From Bacteroidales bacterium (GTDB lineage Bacteria > Bacteroidota > Bacteroidia > Bacteroidales > UBA932), in assembly GCA_024398075.1 (NCBI GenBank), contig JAKSJM010000010.1:1-58775 (forward strand): DNA of 58,775 nucleotides, read 5' to 3'. The translations under genes were made by a program, and so were the position numbers. The notes below the pieces were generated by a model that searched no databases, had not been told where the DNA came from, and was given only the letters and a program-made list of their open reading frames with translations. Below are positions 8,409-17,417 of the stretch, in pieces. The first letter of the stretch is position 1; each line of letters opens with the position of its first letter.

Positions 8409-8831
8409 ATGGACAGACTCATTGGAATAGACTTCGGAAGGAAACGTACGGGACTGGCTGCCAGTGACCCACTTGGCATCTTCGCTTCCGCGCTTGAGAC
8501 TGTACCTTCTGCAAAGATAATAGAATATCTCAAAAAATACGCCGAAAACGAGACCATTACGGGCATCGTTATCGGTTACCCACTTAATCTTAACGGAGCG
8601 AAGGCCGAAGCGGCCAAGGACGTGGACGCGTTCCTGCCCAGACTGAAGAAAGCATTCCCAGATGTGCCCATCTATCTGGAAGACGAGCGTTTCACCTCTG
8701 TACTGGCCCACAGGGCGATGATAGATGGAGGTATGAAGTATAAGGATCGTCGCGACAAAACATCCGTAGACAAGATCAGTGCGGCAATAATTTTGCAGGG
8801 TTTTATGGACAGAAAATCTAAAGGATTATGA
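8409..8831 (+). CDS. ruvX: Holliday junction resolvase-like RuvX (YqgF family)
   Basis: 140 aa, typical length. RNase H-like fold with the acidic site in GIDFGRKRTG, then GYPLNLNG, EDERFTS and DKISAAIIL, which are the four YqgF blocks. The family acts in pre-16S rRNA 5' end processing and may resolve branched DNA. The start at 8409 was chosen because MDRLIGIDFG is the conserved N-terminus; an in-frame ATG at 8358 would add 17 non-family residues and lies upstream of the -33 element. The 3' end overlaps def by 4 bp (ATGA), so translation is probably coupled. Confidence 0.93.
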   Translation: MDRLIGIDFGRKRTGLAASDPLGIFASALETVPSAKIIEYLKKYAENETITGIVIGYPLNLNGAKAEAAKDVDAFLPRLKKAFPDVPIYLEDERFTSVLAHRAMIDGGMKYKDRRDKTSVDKISAAIILQGFMDRKSKGL

Positions 8832-9382
8832 TACAGCCTATATATCTATATGGCTCTGAAGTGCTTAGAGCCACAGCCAAGGAATTGGACATCAATGATA
8901 AAGAACATGTAAATAAGCTAGTCACCGACCTCAAGGACACCCTCCAGAAGGCAGACGGATGCGGACTTGCTGCACCTCAGATAGGCGTCAGCGAAAGAGT
9001 CGTACTCGTAGACGGACGTGGAATGGTCGATGTCTATGACTACCTCAAGGATTTCCTTAGAGTGATGATAAACCCTGTCATCATCGAGGAAAGCGAGGAA
9101 CAGTGCGAGTACAACGAAGGTTGTCTCAGCATCCCTGGCATCTATGCAGACGTAGTCAGACCAGCGAAAATCACTGTTGAATACTACAACGAGAACCTTG
9201 AGAAAGTCACTGAGACTTTCGACAAGTTCGCTTGCCGCATCGTACAGCACGAGCTTTCACACCTTGACGGTTGCGTGTTCACGGATCTTGTGAAACCGAT
9301 CAGAAAGAAAATGATCGCAAAGAAGCTGCTAGGCATCTCACGCGGCAAGGTTTCCACACACTATAACGCTAAAATAAAGTAA
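8828..9382 (+). CDS. def: Peptide deformylase
   Basis: 184 aa cytoplasmic enzyme that removes the formyl group from nascent proteins. All three motifs are present: GCGLAAPQIG, EGCLSIPG and QHELSHLDG. In the last, the usual HExDH has Ser in place of Asp, but the metal ligands (Cys of motif 2, both His) and catalytic Glu are kept. It overlaps ruvX by 4 bp and is 2 bp before the phosphohexomutase gene. A second, exported deformylase-like protein is encoded at 31366. Confidence 0.96.
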   Translation: MIQPIYLYGSEVLRATAKELDINDKEHVNKLVTDLKDTLQKADGCGLAAPQIGVSERVVLVDGRGMVDVYDYLKDFLRVMINPVIIEESEEQCEYNEGCLSIPGIYADVVRPAKITVEYYNENLEKVTETFDKFACRIVQHELSHLDGCVFTDLVKPIRKKMIAKKLLGISRGKVSTHYNAKIK

Positions 9383-9384
9383 TC

Positions 9385-10746
9385 ATGGGAGCATTCCACG
9401 CATACGACATCAGAGGAATCTATGGCGTAGACTTCGACAAGCAGACCGCGTACAAGGTAGGATACTTCATCCCCGAGCTGCTGAACACCGACAAGGTGCT
9501 GGTAGGCCACGACTGCAGAGTCTCTTCGCCTGAGATTCACGAATATCTTATAAAAGGCATCACCGATGCCGGTGCTGACGCCTACGACCTTGGCCTCACG
9601 AGCACACCTATGGTGTACTTCGCCACGGCCTACTACGGCTTCGACGCATCAGTGCAGATTACCGCTTCGCACAACCCTGCTGAGTATAACGGCATGAAGG
9701 TATCTCGCGCAAATGCCCTTCCTGTGGCATTGGAAAGCGGACTTGGCACCATCAAGCAGTGGATAGACGAGGGAAAGGCCACACCTGTGGCTGAAAAGCC
9801 TGGAAAGGTGTTTGCAAAGGACTTCCACGCCGACTACATGAAATTCATGAAGCCTTACATCGGCGACTACTCAAACCTTAACATTGCATTTGACCTGTCA
9901 AATGGCATGGCAAACCTCTTCGCGAAGGAAGTTTTCGGAGACAAGCCATCATACATCTTCGACGAGATCGACGGACGCTTCCCTAACCATGAGCCAAACC
10001 CATTGATCCCAAAGAATGTAGAGCCACTCAAGCAGCTCGTCAAGGAAAAGAAGGCAGATATCGGAGTCATCTACGATGGCGACGCAGATAGAGTGATGTT
10101 CGTAGACGAGAAGGCACAGTTCGTGGCTCCTGACCTTGTGATCGCTCTCATGTCAGAGTATTTCGTGAAGGAAAGAGGCGCAAAGAACCCTGTAGTTCTC
10201 CAGGAGATACGTTCATCGAAGGCCGTTAGCGAGTTCCTCGAGCCTATGGGGGCAGAAGTGCACACATGGCGAGTAGGACGCGCGTTTGCTGCGCCAAAGC
10301 TCCGCGAAATCGATGGCCTTTGGGGAGGCGAGCTCGCAGGACACTACTACTTCAAGGACTTCTTCTATTCAGACAGCGGACTTCTCGCATCACTCATTGT
10401 CCTTAGAATCGTATCAAAGCTCAAGGAACAGGGCATCACCCTCAGTGAGCAGATATCAAAGATAGCACGCTATCAGAATTCAGGAGAGATCAATTTCCGC
10501 CTTGAAGACAAGAAAGGCGCCATGGACGCGGTAAGAGAGCATTTCTGCGCGCAGGAGGCTGCTACCAAGTCAATGGACTTCGATGGATACAGAGTCGAGT
10601 TCGCAGACTGGTGGTTCAACATCCGTCCTTCAAACACGGAGCCATATCTTCGTTTCATCTGCGAAGCAACCACCAGAGAGAAGCTCGAGCAGAAGATACA
10701 GCAGACCAAGGAACTCCTCAAAACACAGTTTAACGCCCAAATGTAA
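9385..10746 (+). CDS. Phosphomannomutase/phosphoglucomutase
   Basis: 453 aa alpha-D-phosphohexomutase. Domain 1 has the phosphoserine loop TASHNP (Ser95), domain 2 the Mg-binding DGDADR, domain 3 the sugar-specificity loop GGELAGHY, and domain 4 the phosphate-binding RPSNTEPYLR. It interconverts hexose 1- and 6-phosphates for exopolysaccharide, LPS or glycan synthesis. GGELAGH differs slightly from the GEMSGH form of bifunctional PMM/PGM, so sugar preference cannot be set. Third gene of the ruvX operon. Confidence 0.92.
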   Translation: MGAFHAYDIRGIYGVDFDKQTAYKVGYFIPELLNTDKVLVGHDCRVSSPEIHEYLIKGITDAGADAYDLGLTSTPMVYFATAYYGFDASVQITASHNPAEYNGMKVSRANALPVALESGLGTIKQWIDEGKATPVAEKPGKVFAKDFHADYMKFMKPYIGDYSNLNIAFDLSNGMANLFAKEVFGDKPSYIFDEIDGRFPNHEPNPLIPKNVEPLKQLVKEKKADIGVIYDGDADRVMFVDEKAQFVAPDLVIALMSEYFVKERGAKNPVVLQEIRSSKAVSEFLEPMGAEVHTWRVGRAFAAPKLREIDGLWGGELAGHYYFKDFFYSDSGLLASLIVLRIVSKLKEQGITLSEQISKIARYQNSGEINFRLEDKKGAMDAVREHFCAQEAATKSMDFDGYRVEFADWWFNIRPSNTEPYLRFICEATTREKLEQKIQQTKELLKTQFNAQM

Positions 10747-10753
10747 CTCCCCC

Positions 10754-11785
10754 ATGCACTTCAAGACGCTTACTACAACCCTTACCATATTAATATGCTC
10801 ATCTGCGATGGCACAGACATTGGCCATCGATACAGAGAAAGCTGACAGACTCTCTGAAGCTGACAGCTCGTTTGTCGGCCCCAAGAGCTCATTCATCCTG
10901 AACGAGGCACCTTCCGCGGACACATTGGACACATCAGATCCGCGCATCAAGATTTTGCTTCGCAGCGACAAGACATGGGACTACATCAAGTCAGGTGATT
11001 TTTTCACAAATGACGACTACTTCAAGAGCAACTGGAATGAGAGGACGGATGCATACGACCTTGATTTCTCTCTGCTACCAGATAAGATAACACTCTGGCT
11101 CGTAGACAGCACCAGCCATTTCTGCTGTCCTTACCAGACCAAGGTATACTCAAAGTTTGGATATAGGCATAAACGTCGCCACCAAGGCTGCGACCTGCCT
11201 TACCCAGTAGGCACCCCTGTGAAGGCCACCTTTGATGGCAAAGTCAGGATCAACAAATGGGTAGGTGGCTACGGAAACTTGATCGTTATCAGACATGCCA
11301 ATGGTCTTGAGACATTCTACGGTCACCTTTCAAAGAGTCTCGTAGAAGAAGGAGAGTGGGTAAGAGCAGGACAGACCATCGCCCTCGGTGGCTCTACTGG
11401 ACGTTCTACCGGCCCTCACCTTCATTTCGAGACCAGATACCAAGGATACGCATTTGACCCAGAATGGCTCATTGATTTCGAGCATGGAGTGCTTAGAAAT
11501 GGAGTATTCACGCTGAAGAAACGATATCTTTCAGCATCTAGCAGATACGTCCCTGAGAGCATAGACGAGGAAGAGGAGGTTATCCTCGGAGACGAAGCCG
11601 ACAAGGCAGCAGAGCAGAAGAGAATCGCAGAGCAGAACGCCAAGCAGTACTACACCGTAAAGAAAGGAGACACACTCGGAAAGATTGCTCAGAGACACGG
11701 TACCACAGTCAGCAAACTCTGCTCGTTGAACGGAATCAAGTCAAGTTCTGTCCTTCAGATCGGAAAGAAGCTCAGAGTAAGATAG
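10754..11785 (+). CDS. Secreted M23 peptidase with C-terminal LysM domain
   Basis: 343 aa from the ATG at 10754, chosen because it gives a signal peptide (cleavage near AMA-Q20) and follows the mutase stop by 7 bp; an in-frame extension upstream would overlap the mutase. A complete M23 zinc site is seen: HQGCD, YGHL and GPHLHFE. An acidic/alanine-rich helix links it to a C-terminal LysM motif (YYTVKKGDTLGKIA to GKKLRVR) for glycan binding. Probable peptidoglycan endopeptidase. Last gene of the ruvX operon, ending at a terminator. Confidence 0.92.
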   Translation: MHFKTLTTTLTILICSSAMAQTLAIDTEKADRLSEADSSFVGPKSSFILNEAPSADTLDTSDPRIKILLRSDKTWDYIKSGDFFTNDDYFKSNWNERTDAYDLDFSLLPDKITLWLVDSTSHFCCPYQTKVYSKFGYRHKRRHQGCDLPYPVGTPVKATFDGKVRINKWVGGYGNLIVIRHANGLETFYGHLSKSLVEEGEWVRAGQTIALGGSTGRSTGPHLHFETRYQGYAFDPEWLIDFEHGVLRNGVFTLKKRYLSASSRYVPESIDEEEEVILGDEADKAAEQKRIAEQNAKQYYTVKKGDTLGKIAQRHGTTVSKLCSLNGIKSSSVLQIGKKLRVR

Positions 11786-11804
11786 TCTTACTCTGAATAT
11801 CAGA

Positions 11805-11840
11805 AAAAAGCGTGGCCAACATTTATGTGACCACGCTTTT
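11805..11840. terminator. Bidirectional terminator
   Basis: AAAAGCGTGG / CCACGCTTTT forms a stem of at least 10 bp with A and T tracts on both sides, between the convergent M23/LysM gene and the last porin gene of the transport cluster. It can serve both strands. Confidence 0.85.
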
Positions 11841-11860
11841 ATTCTTTTTCTAAATCCAGA

Positions 11861-13207
11861 CTAAAATGACAATTTAGTCATGAACGTAACGCGATGATTG
11901 GAAACCCAATGGGTATCTACATCAGCAAGTCCATTCTCCAGGTTAATGTACTGTTTCGAGCCATACTGAACTCCTGTGAGCTCATATTCAAGGCCTAGAG
12001 TAAGCTTACCATAATTGTAGAGAAGATTAGGTGCCACACGGAACATCTGGTTTATGTTCCAAGCATTCTTGTTGAAGAAGATGGCTGTCTTATCAAGCTG
12101 AGAATGTGTAGCCTTCAGTATAACTTCAGGATCGCCATAGATAAGAGCAGTCTGAACCACCTCTTCGTTATACCCGATAAGGGTTTTAGTGGTTCCGAAA
12201 TTCTTCATATAGCCAAGAAGAAGAACTCCCTGAATGTCCTTTCCATAAGTAAAGTTAACCCATGAGGATGAGGTGGTATAAGGAGTATAATCGTACCTTA
12301 CGCCATCTACCTTCGAAGAAATGGCATAGCCACTCATGAGGTTAAGATGCTCTCCACCCTGTGCAAAAATGGTCTTCGCCTTGAAAGTGAATGCATCTTT
12401 CTTGTACTGGGCATAGAAGAAAGGAGACATGGTAGTGATGCGATCAGCCGCTCTGACTATGACACCGTTATATGACGACCTGTACCTTGGCTTGATACTA
12501 AGGACATCCAGACCTAGTCTCATGAGGAGGCCTCCATCCATGTAGGTAACACCAGCATAGAGCTCTGGAATGCAGCTATACTTCATATAGTTTGCAGAAG
12601 GGCCATCTGGACCATTGGAAAGGTACTGCATCTGCCAGATACCTGCAAGGTTGAAGGAAAGGTTCTTCAGCGGCTTATATTCTACGTTCAGCTGTGGACT
12701 TCTATTGAAAGGACTGAATGGGGCACCTACAGCGAGTGCAAGGACATCCGGCATGTCGATGCCGAGCGGATGCCACGCCTGACCCATCTTTACTCCAAGA
12801 TAAGAATCACGGCCCAGGTCCCAACCAAGGTTCATATAAGCCTGGCGAACTCGAAGAGTAGCCGTATTTCCGTTCATACAGTAAAAGTCTGCCTCAATCT
12901 TCGCAGAAGCGGTCATTCCCCCGTGCTTATATCCCAGCACATCGAGTCCAAGTCTCGAGGTAAGAGTCAAGAAACGGAAGGAATTCTGTCTATTCATATC
13001 ATCCCCAACGAGATTCAGATTCTGATCCTTAGGGATGAGATACAGCAAATCAAGTGTTCCTGCTTCGCTCTCGCGAGTATCGAAGGCACAATAGTTACGT
13101 ATGAATCCATACACCTTGTAGGTAGGTGCCACTGACTTTTCCTGCGCATGCATGAGCGCTGGCATCAACTCCAGGACAAGGAGAACAGTAAAAAACGACC
13201 TTCTCAT
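11861..13207 (-). CDS. DcaP-like outer-membrane porin (paralogue B)
   Basis: 448 aa. Signal peptide (cleavage near MHA-QEK) and a body of alternating short beta strands ending in a C-terminal aromatic residue (TKLSF), as expected for an outer-membrane barrel. Clearly paralogous to the 14621 gene: both carry YGFIRNY.AFDTRES, a PKDQ.LN segment, FRF..LTSRLGLDV and GPDG.SANY.KY. The features recall DcaP-type dicarboxylate porins, but I cannot test homology. It is the last gene of the cluster, 3 bp after nhaA and before a terminator, so co-translation with nhaA is likely. Confidence 0.7.
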   Translation of the reverse strand: MRRSFFTVLLVLELMPALMHAQEKSVAPTYKVYGFIRNYCAFDTRESEAGTLDLLYLIPKDQNLNLVGDDMNRQNSFRFLTLTSRLGLDVLGYKHGGMTASAKIEADFYCMNGNTATLRVRQAYMNLGWDLGRDSYLGVKMGQAWHPLGIDMPDVLALAVGAPFSPFNRSPQLNVEYKPLKNLSFNLAGIWQMQYLSNGPDGPSANYMKYSCIPELYAGVTYMDGGLLMRLGLDVLSIKPRYRSSYNGVIVRAADRITTMSPFFYAQYKKDAFTFKAKTIFAQGGEHLNLMSGYAISSKVDGVRYDYTPYTTSSSWVNFTYGKDIQGVLLLGYMKNFGTTKTLIGYNEEVVQTALIYGDPEVILKATHSQLDKTAIFFNKNAWNINQMFRVAPNLLYNYGKLTLGLEYELTGVQYGSKQYINLENGLADVDTHWVSNHRVTFMTKLSF

Positions 13208-13210
13208 AAT

Positions 13211-14617
13211 CTATGATTTTGCTGATACTTTATGGACAACACTGATAAGAACGCTTCCGAGCACGCCGGCGCTCACACTGGCGATAAGCACAGCTATCTT
13301 ACCCATGCTGCGAAGAGCCTCCACAGTGGTAGGGTCGAAGCCTCCGAAAGAGAGGGTATCCACGAAGATGGACATGGTGAAGCCGATGCCTCCGAGGCAT
13401 GCGACAGCGAAGAACATTGGCCATGACGCATTTGAAGGCATGCTGGCCACCTTGCACTTGATGGCGAGGAAGCTGGTGAGGGTGATGCCCACAGGCTTTC
13501 CAAGCACAAGGCCAAGGAAGATACCGAGGCTGACACTACCCAGGGTAGGATCCATCTTGAAGATGTTGAAATATGATGGATCTGCGATCTCCACACCTGC
13601 ATTCGCGAGAGCGAAAATAGGCATGATGAGGAAGTTCACAAATGGTCCAAGAAGATGCTCCAACCTGTCAGTCATCGGCATGGTCTCCCTGGCGATGAGG
13701 CTCATACGGCGAAGACAATGTCTCTGAGGGCCATTTGGCAGCGACTCATCATTGATCGTCATGTACTCATCGAAACGGCGTACATACTCACGACGCTTAC
13801 GCTGATAGTATGCTACAGAATAACGAGGAGTTGATGGGATAAGGAGCGCCATCACCACACCTGACATGGTAGAGTGGATGCCTGAGTAGTAGAACAGGGT
13901 CCACACCACAAGTGCGAGGGCAAGGTATATCCATGCACGCTTCTCACCTATCTTGTTCAGCACAAACACGAGGAGCATCACAGCAAACGCCACTCCCAGC
14001 AGTGGGAGGTTGATGTTTCCTCCATAGAATATAGCCACCACAAGTATGGCAATGAGGTCGTCCGCGATGGCGAGCGCAGTGAGGAACACCTTCAGCGACA
14101 CAGGGACCTTGTCTCCAAGCACTGAAAGGATGCAGACCGCAAATGCGATATCAGTCGCTGTAGGGATACCCCATCCACCTGCAGCCATGGTTCCATGGTT
14201 TACAAGGATGTAGATGAGTGCAGGAGCTACTACTCCACCGAAAGCCGCGATCACTGGAAGAAGAGCCTTCTTCACTGAAGATAGCTCACCATGTGAGATC
14301 TCCCTTCTGATCTCGAGACCGACGGTGAAGAAGAACACCACCATCAGGATATCATTGATGAATGCCTCAATGGTCAGGCCCTTAGGGAACATGAAATTGA
14401 TGTGTCCGTCAGGGCTCTGGACATGGGCAGTGAGTGAAGTCTCCAGGAAATCGCGATAGAACTCCTTGGTGAAAGGAAGGTTGGCCAGGAGCATCGCTAC
14501 AACCACACAGACAAGCAGAATCACGCCCTGCGCCCATGGCTGCTTGAGGAACGACTTATGCCTCATAGCGAGGTTCCTCACTCCCTTGTTCCAAGTATAT
14601 ATAGGAATGAGCTTCAT
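13211..14617 (-). CDS. nhaA: Na+/H+ antiporter NhaA
   Basis: 468 aa with about 12 membrane helices. The NhaA signatures are present: GWGIPTATDIAFAV and the ion-binding ALAIADDLIAI with its Asp pair. It exports Na+ in exchange for H+. A cytoplasmic loop (residues about 285-330, basic, with RRKRREYVRR) is longer than in the E. coli protein. The gene is sandwiched, with 3-bp gaps, between two paralogous porin genes, and downstream of two sodium-coupled SLC13 transporters, so it may recycle the sodium they import (inference). Confidence 0.95.
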   Translation of the reverse strand: MKLIPIYTWNKGVRNLAMRHKSFLKQPWAQGVILLVCVVVAMLLANLPFTKEFYRDFLETSLTAHVQSPDGHINFMFPKGLTIEAFINDILMVVFFFTVGLEIRREISHGELSSVKKALLPVIAAFGGVVAPALIYILVNHGTMAAGGWGIPTATDIAFAVCILSVLGDKVPVSLKVFLTALAIADDLIAILVVAIFYGGNINLPLLGVAFAVMLLVFVLNKIGEKRAWIYLALALVVWTLFYYSGIHSTMSGVVMALLIPSTPRYSVAYYQRKRREYVRRFDEYMTINDESLPNGPQRHCLRRMSLIARETMPMTDRLEHLLGPFVNFLIMPIFALANAGVEIADPSYFNIFKMDPTLGSVSLGIFLGLVLGKPVGITLTSFLAIKCKVASMPSNASWPMFFAVACLGGIGFTMSIFVDTLSFGGFDPTTVEALRSMGKIAVLIASVSAGVLGSVLISVVHKVSAKS

Positions 14618-14620
14618 ACC

Positions 14621-15856
14621 TTAGAATGTGTATTTCACCATGGTCTGGATACGGTTGTTCGATACCCAGTGGAGATCATTCTCAGCGACGATTCTCTTGC
14701 CACCCTTACCATACTGGACGCTGGTGAGCATATACTCAAGACCAAACTGGAGCTTGCCGATGTTGTAGAGAATCTCAGGCTGGATACGGTAGATAGACTT
14801 TAAGCTTGAGGCGCTGTTCTTGACATAATAAGCAAGCACATCCTCGGTAGTACCAAGGTTCTGGCTGTAGCCGAGAAGTACTGATGGAACCCACTTCTTG
14901 CTCTTCTTATACTGAAGGGTAGCCCAACCTGTGAGGTTCCTGGTAGCAACATAGCTTCTGCTGCCATTCTCAGCCTCAGCGGTACATCCATAACCGCCGA
15001 TGATGTTCATGTGCGAGCCATCATTTGCGTAGGTAGCCTTGGCCTTAAGCACGAGGTCACCCATGTTCTGCTGGGTGAACACAAAGAAGTTTGTGGTGGT
15101 GAGACGATCATTCACAAGTACGGTCTCACCCTTGACAGTACCGGTTCTGCGAGGCTTGATGCTGAGGACATCTGCACCTACCTTGATCACACCATTCGAG
15201 GTCTTCAGGTTATAACCAAGGAAGAGCTCTGGAAGGCAACCATACTTGATATAGTTTGCAGAAGCGCCATCTGGGCCTGTAGAAGTATACTGCATCTGCC
15301 AGATAGCTGAAGCTGTGAGGCTTGAGCCGCCACCGAGCTTGGCATCGAGAGTCACCTGAGGAGTACGGCTGAATGGTCCGAATGGAGCACCGGACTCAAG
15401 GCTGAAGATGTCTGGGAGGTCAGCAGCCATAGGATGCCAAGCCTGTCCAATCTTCCATGTACGGGCGTCCTTTGCCACTGTCACATAAGCCTGACGAAGA
15501 CGAAGTGTAGCAGTTCCAGTCACACCACTAACGCCACTGTAGAAATCAGTCTCGATCTTTGCACCGATCTTATAGCCTTCTGCCTCATAGCCAGTGACAT
15601 CGAGGCCGAGACGAGATGTAAGGGCAGCGAAACGGAAAGATGGAGAAGCGTTAACATCCACACCTGAAGCGTTCAGGGACTGGTCCTTAGGCATGTAGAA
15701 ATAAAGGTCCTCGGTACCTGCGGAGCTTTCGCGAGTATCGAAAGCGAAATAGTTACGAATGAAGCCGTACAGCTTGAATGAAGGTGTGCTCTGAGCAGAA
15801 GCGGTAAGCGAAACAAGTGCTGCAAGCGAAGCAGCTGCAATAGATTTTAGTCTCAT
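14621..15856 (-). CDS. DcaP-like outer-membrane porin (paralogue A)
   Basis: 411 aa with a signal peptide (cleavage near ASA-QST). Same block order as the 11861 paralogue (YGFIRNYFAFDTRES, MPKDQSLN, FRFAALTSRLGLDV, ADLPDIFSLESGAPFGPF), ending in MVKYTF, a typical C-terminal barrel strand. About 37 aa shorter than paralogue B. It starts 15 bp after a terminator-like hairpin that separates it from the SLC13 gene. Probable passive outer-membrane entry for the substrates of the cluster; identity of the substrate is inferred from the neighbours. Confidence 0.7.
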   Translation of the reverse strand: MRLKSIAAASLAALVSLTASAQSTPSFKLYGFIRNYFAFDTRESSAGTEDLYFYMPKDQSLNASGVDVNASPSFRFAALTSRLGLDVTGYEAEGYKIGAKIETDFYSGVSGVTGTATLRLRQAYVTVAKDARTWKIGQAWHPMAADLPDIFSLESGAPFGPFSRTPQVTLDAKLGGGSSLTASAIWQMQYTSTGPDGASANYIKYGCLPELFLGYNLKTSNGVIKVGADVLSIKPRRTGTVKGETVLVNDRLTTTNFFVFTQQNMGDLVLKAKATYANDGSHMNIIGGYGCTAEAENGSRSYVATRNLTGWATLQYKKSKKWVPSVLLGYSQNLGTTEDVLAYYVKNSASSLKSIYRIQPEILYNIGKLQFGLEYMLTSVQYGKGGKRIVAENDLHWVSNNRIQTMVKYTF

Positions 15857-15871
15857 ATTATAAAAAACAAT

Positions 15872-15894
15872 AGGGGCCTAAAAAATAGGCCCCT
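15872..15894 (-). terminator. Terminator or attenuator before porin A
   Basis: Minus strand: AGGGGCCTA-TTTTT-TAGGCCCCT perfect stem, then ATTGTTTTTT. It lies 18 bp after the SLC13 stop and only 15 bp before the porin ATG, so it could both end the upstream transcript and lie in the porin leader. Confidence 0.75.
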
Positions 15895-15912
15895 CGGTTT
15901 ATTTCAGATTCA

Positions 15913-17364
15913 TTAAGCCACTGCGAATGGGAAAATCTTTGTGAGCCAGAAGTATGCGAGAACGAAACCGACAACTCCAATGATAATGCCCACGGTAGCC
16001 ATATCCTTGGTCTTCACCATACCTGTCGCAGATGCGATGGCATTTGGAGGTGTAGAGATAGGAAGGAGCATAGCGATAGAAGCACAGGTAGCCACAAAAA
16101 TGATCATAGCCTGAGTTCCGCCGAGTGCGACAAATGAAGCATTTGACGCCGCGCTAGGATCCTCCATAGCTGTAGCCACAACGATGAGGATAGGGATAAG
16201 AAGTGCTGCTGTAGCAGAGTTACTGATGAAATTACTGAGGAAGTAACATACGATACCTGCCACGAGGAACACAACAATGATATTCATAGCACCGAATGGG
16301 ATGGCGCTGATGAGAACCTTCGCAAGACCTGTTCCCTGGAGGTCTGTTCCAAGAGCAAAACCTCCGGCAACGAGCCAAAGCACACTCCAGTTGATATCCT
16401 TGATGTCTTCCTTGGTGAAGATGCCAAGAGCGGCGAAAACACCAAGAGGAATGAGTGCTACCACATTAGAACTGATATGAGTGATCTGCTCAGTAGCCCA
16501 GAGAAGGATAGTACCAAAGAATGTAACCCAGACGACGATGGTCTTCCAGTCTGACTTACGCTCGCTAGGCTTGATGTCAAGACGGAGTTCCTTAGCCTTG
16601 AATGGGAAGAAGAACATAAGCACAACCCAAGCAATGAGAATCATGATGAGTACGTAAGGAATCATATGACCAGCCCAAGATGCGAAGGTAACGTCATAGC
16701 CAGCCTCGCCAAGGAACTTCACAGCAGTAGCATTTGGAGGAGTACCGATAGTGGTACCTATACCACCTACATTCGCAGCAACAGGAATAGAGAGCGCAAG
16801 ACCTATCTTACCCTTATCGTCATCAGGAAGGCCCTTGAGGACTGGGATAAGGAGTGCAAGCATCATCGCTGCTGTAGCAGTATTACTCATGAACATCGAG
16901 AAGAACGCGATGACAAGAAGGAATGCCAGAAGCACTGCCCATGATTTCTTAAACGGCTTAAGAAGGAAGCGTGCAAGGGTCACATCAAGGCCAAACTTGG
17001 TAGCCATGTTTGCAAGGACGAATCCTCCGAGGAAGAGCATTACTACAGGATCAGCGAACGCTGACATGATGCTCTTGTAAGGAACAAGCTGACCAGCGTC
17101 AGGAGAGCACAGGAAACCAATACCCTTATCTGACACTATCAGAAGCGAGAATACAATGATGAGAATAGAGGTGGTCCAGTTAGGGATAATCTCAAATATC
17201 CACATCAATGCAGCAAACACGAAGAGAGCGATTACTCTCTGCTGAGTGGCAGTCAAGAACTCAATACCAAAGAATGAAGTTGGTACTGCCCAGAGGAAAA
17301 TGGTAATGGCAAGTACTAGTGGCAAAAGCACAAATAGCTTGACATCAAACTTGTTTTTTTCCAT
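15913..17364 (-). CDS. SLC13/DASS family sodium:anion symporter (A)
   Basis: 483 aa, about 11-12 membrane helices. Paired DASS signatures are present: first hairpin SNTATAAMM, second FISNSATAALL, with TTIGTPPNATA and PISTPPNAIA in the two repeats. The family takes up succinate, fumarate, malate, citrate or sulfate with Na+. It has its own promoter overlapping the end of the M49-like gene. Paralogous to the 19046 gene; the two flank the M49-like gene. Substrate cannot be read from sequence; C4-dicarboxylate is the best guess because of the DcaP-like porins. Confidence 0.9.
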   Translation of the reverse strand: MEKNKFDVKLFVLLPLVLAITIFLWAVPTSFFGIEFLTATQQRVIALFVFAALMWIFEIIPNWTTSILIIVFSLLIVSDKGIGFLCSPDAGQLVPYKSIMSAFADPVVMLFLGGFVLANMATKFGLDVTLARFLLKPFKKSWAVLLAFLLVIAFFSMFMSNTATAAMMLALLIPVLKGLPDDDKGKIGLALSIPVAANVGGIGTTIGTPPNATAVKFLGEAGYDVTFASWAGHMIPYVLIMILIAWVVLMFFFPFKAKELRLDIKPSERKSDWKTIVVWVTFFGTILLWATEQITHISSNVVALIPLGVFAALGIFTKEDIKDINWSVLWLVAGGFALGTDLQGTGLAKVLISAIPFGAMNIIVVFLVAGIVCYFLSNFISNSATAALLIPILIVVATAMEDPSAASNASFVALGGTQAMIIFVATCASIAMLLPISTPPNAIASATGMVKTKDMATVGIIIGVVGFVLAYFWLTKIFPFAVA

Positions 17365-17385
17365 GTTGAATTAAAGATTAGCTTA

Positions 17386-17417
17386 CAAATATAAAACTAA
17401 TCTATCTGTTTACCAAA
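17386..17417 (-). promoter_or_regulatory. Promoter of SLC13 transporter A
   Basis: Minus strand: TTTG (17414-17417), 20-bp spacer, TATATTTG (17386-17393), 21 bp before the start codon. The -33 element lies in the last codons of the M49-like gene. Confidence 0.75.

Noticed and set aside
10583-10753. N-terminal extension of the M23/LysM gene into the mutase gene
   Set aside because: Ser/Arg-rich shadow of the mutase; the ATG at 10754 gives a proper signal peptide.
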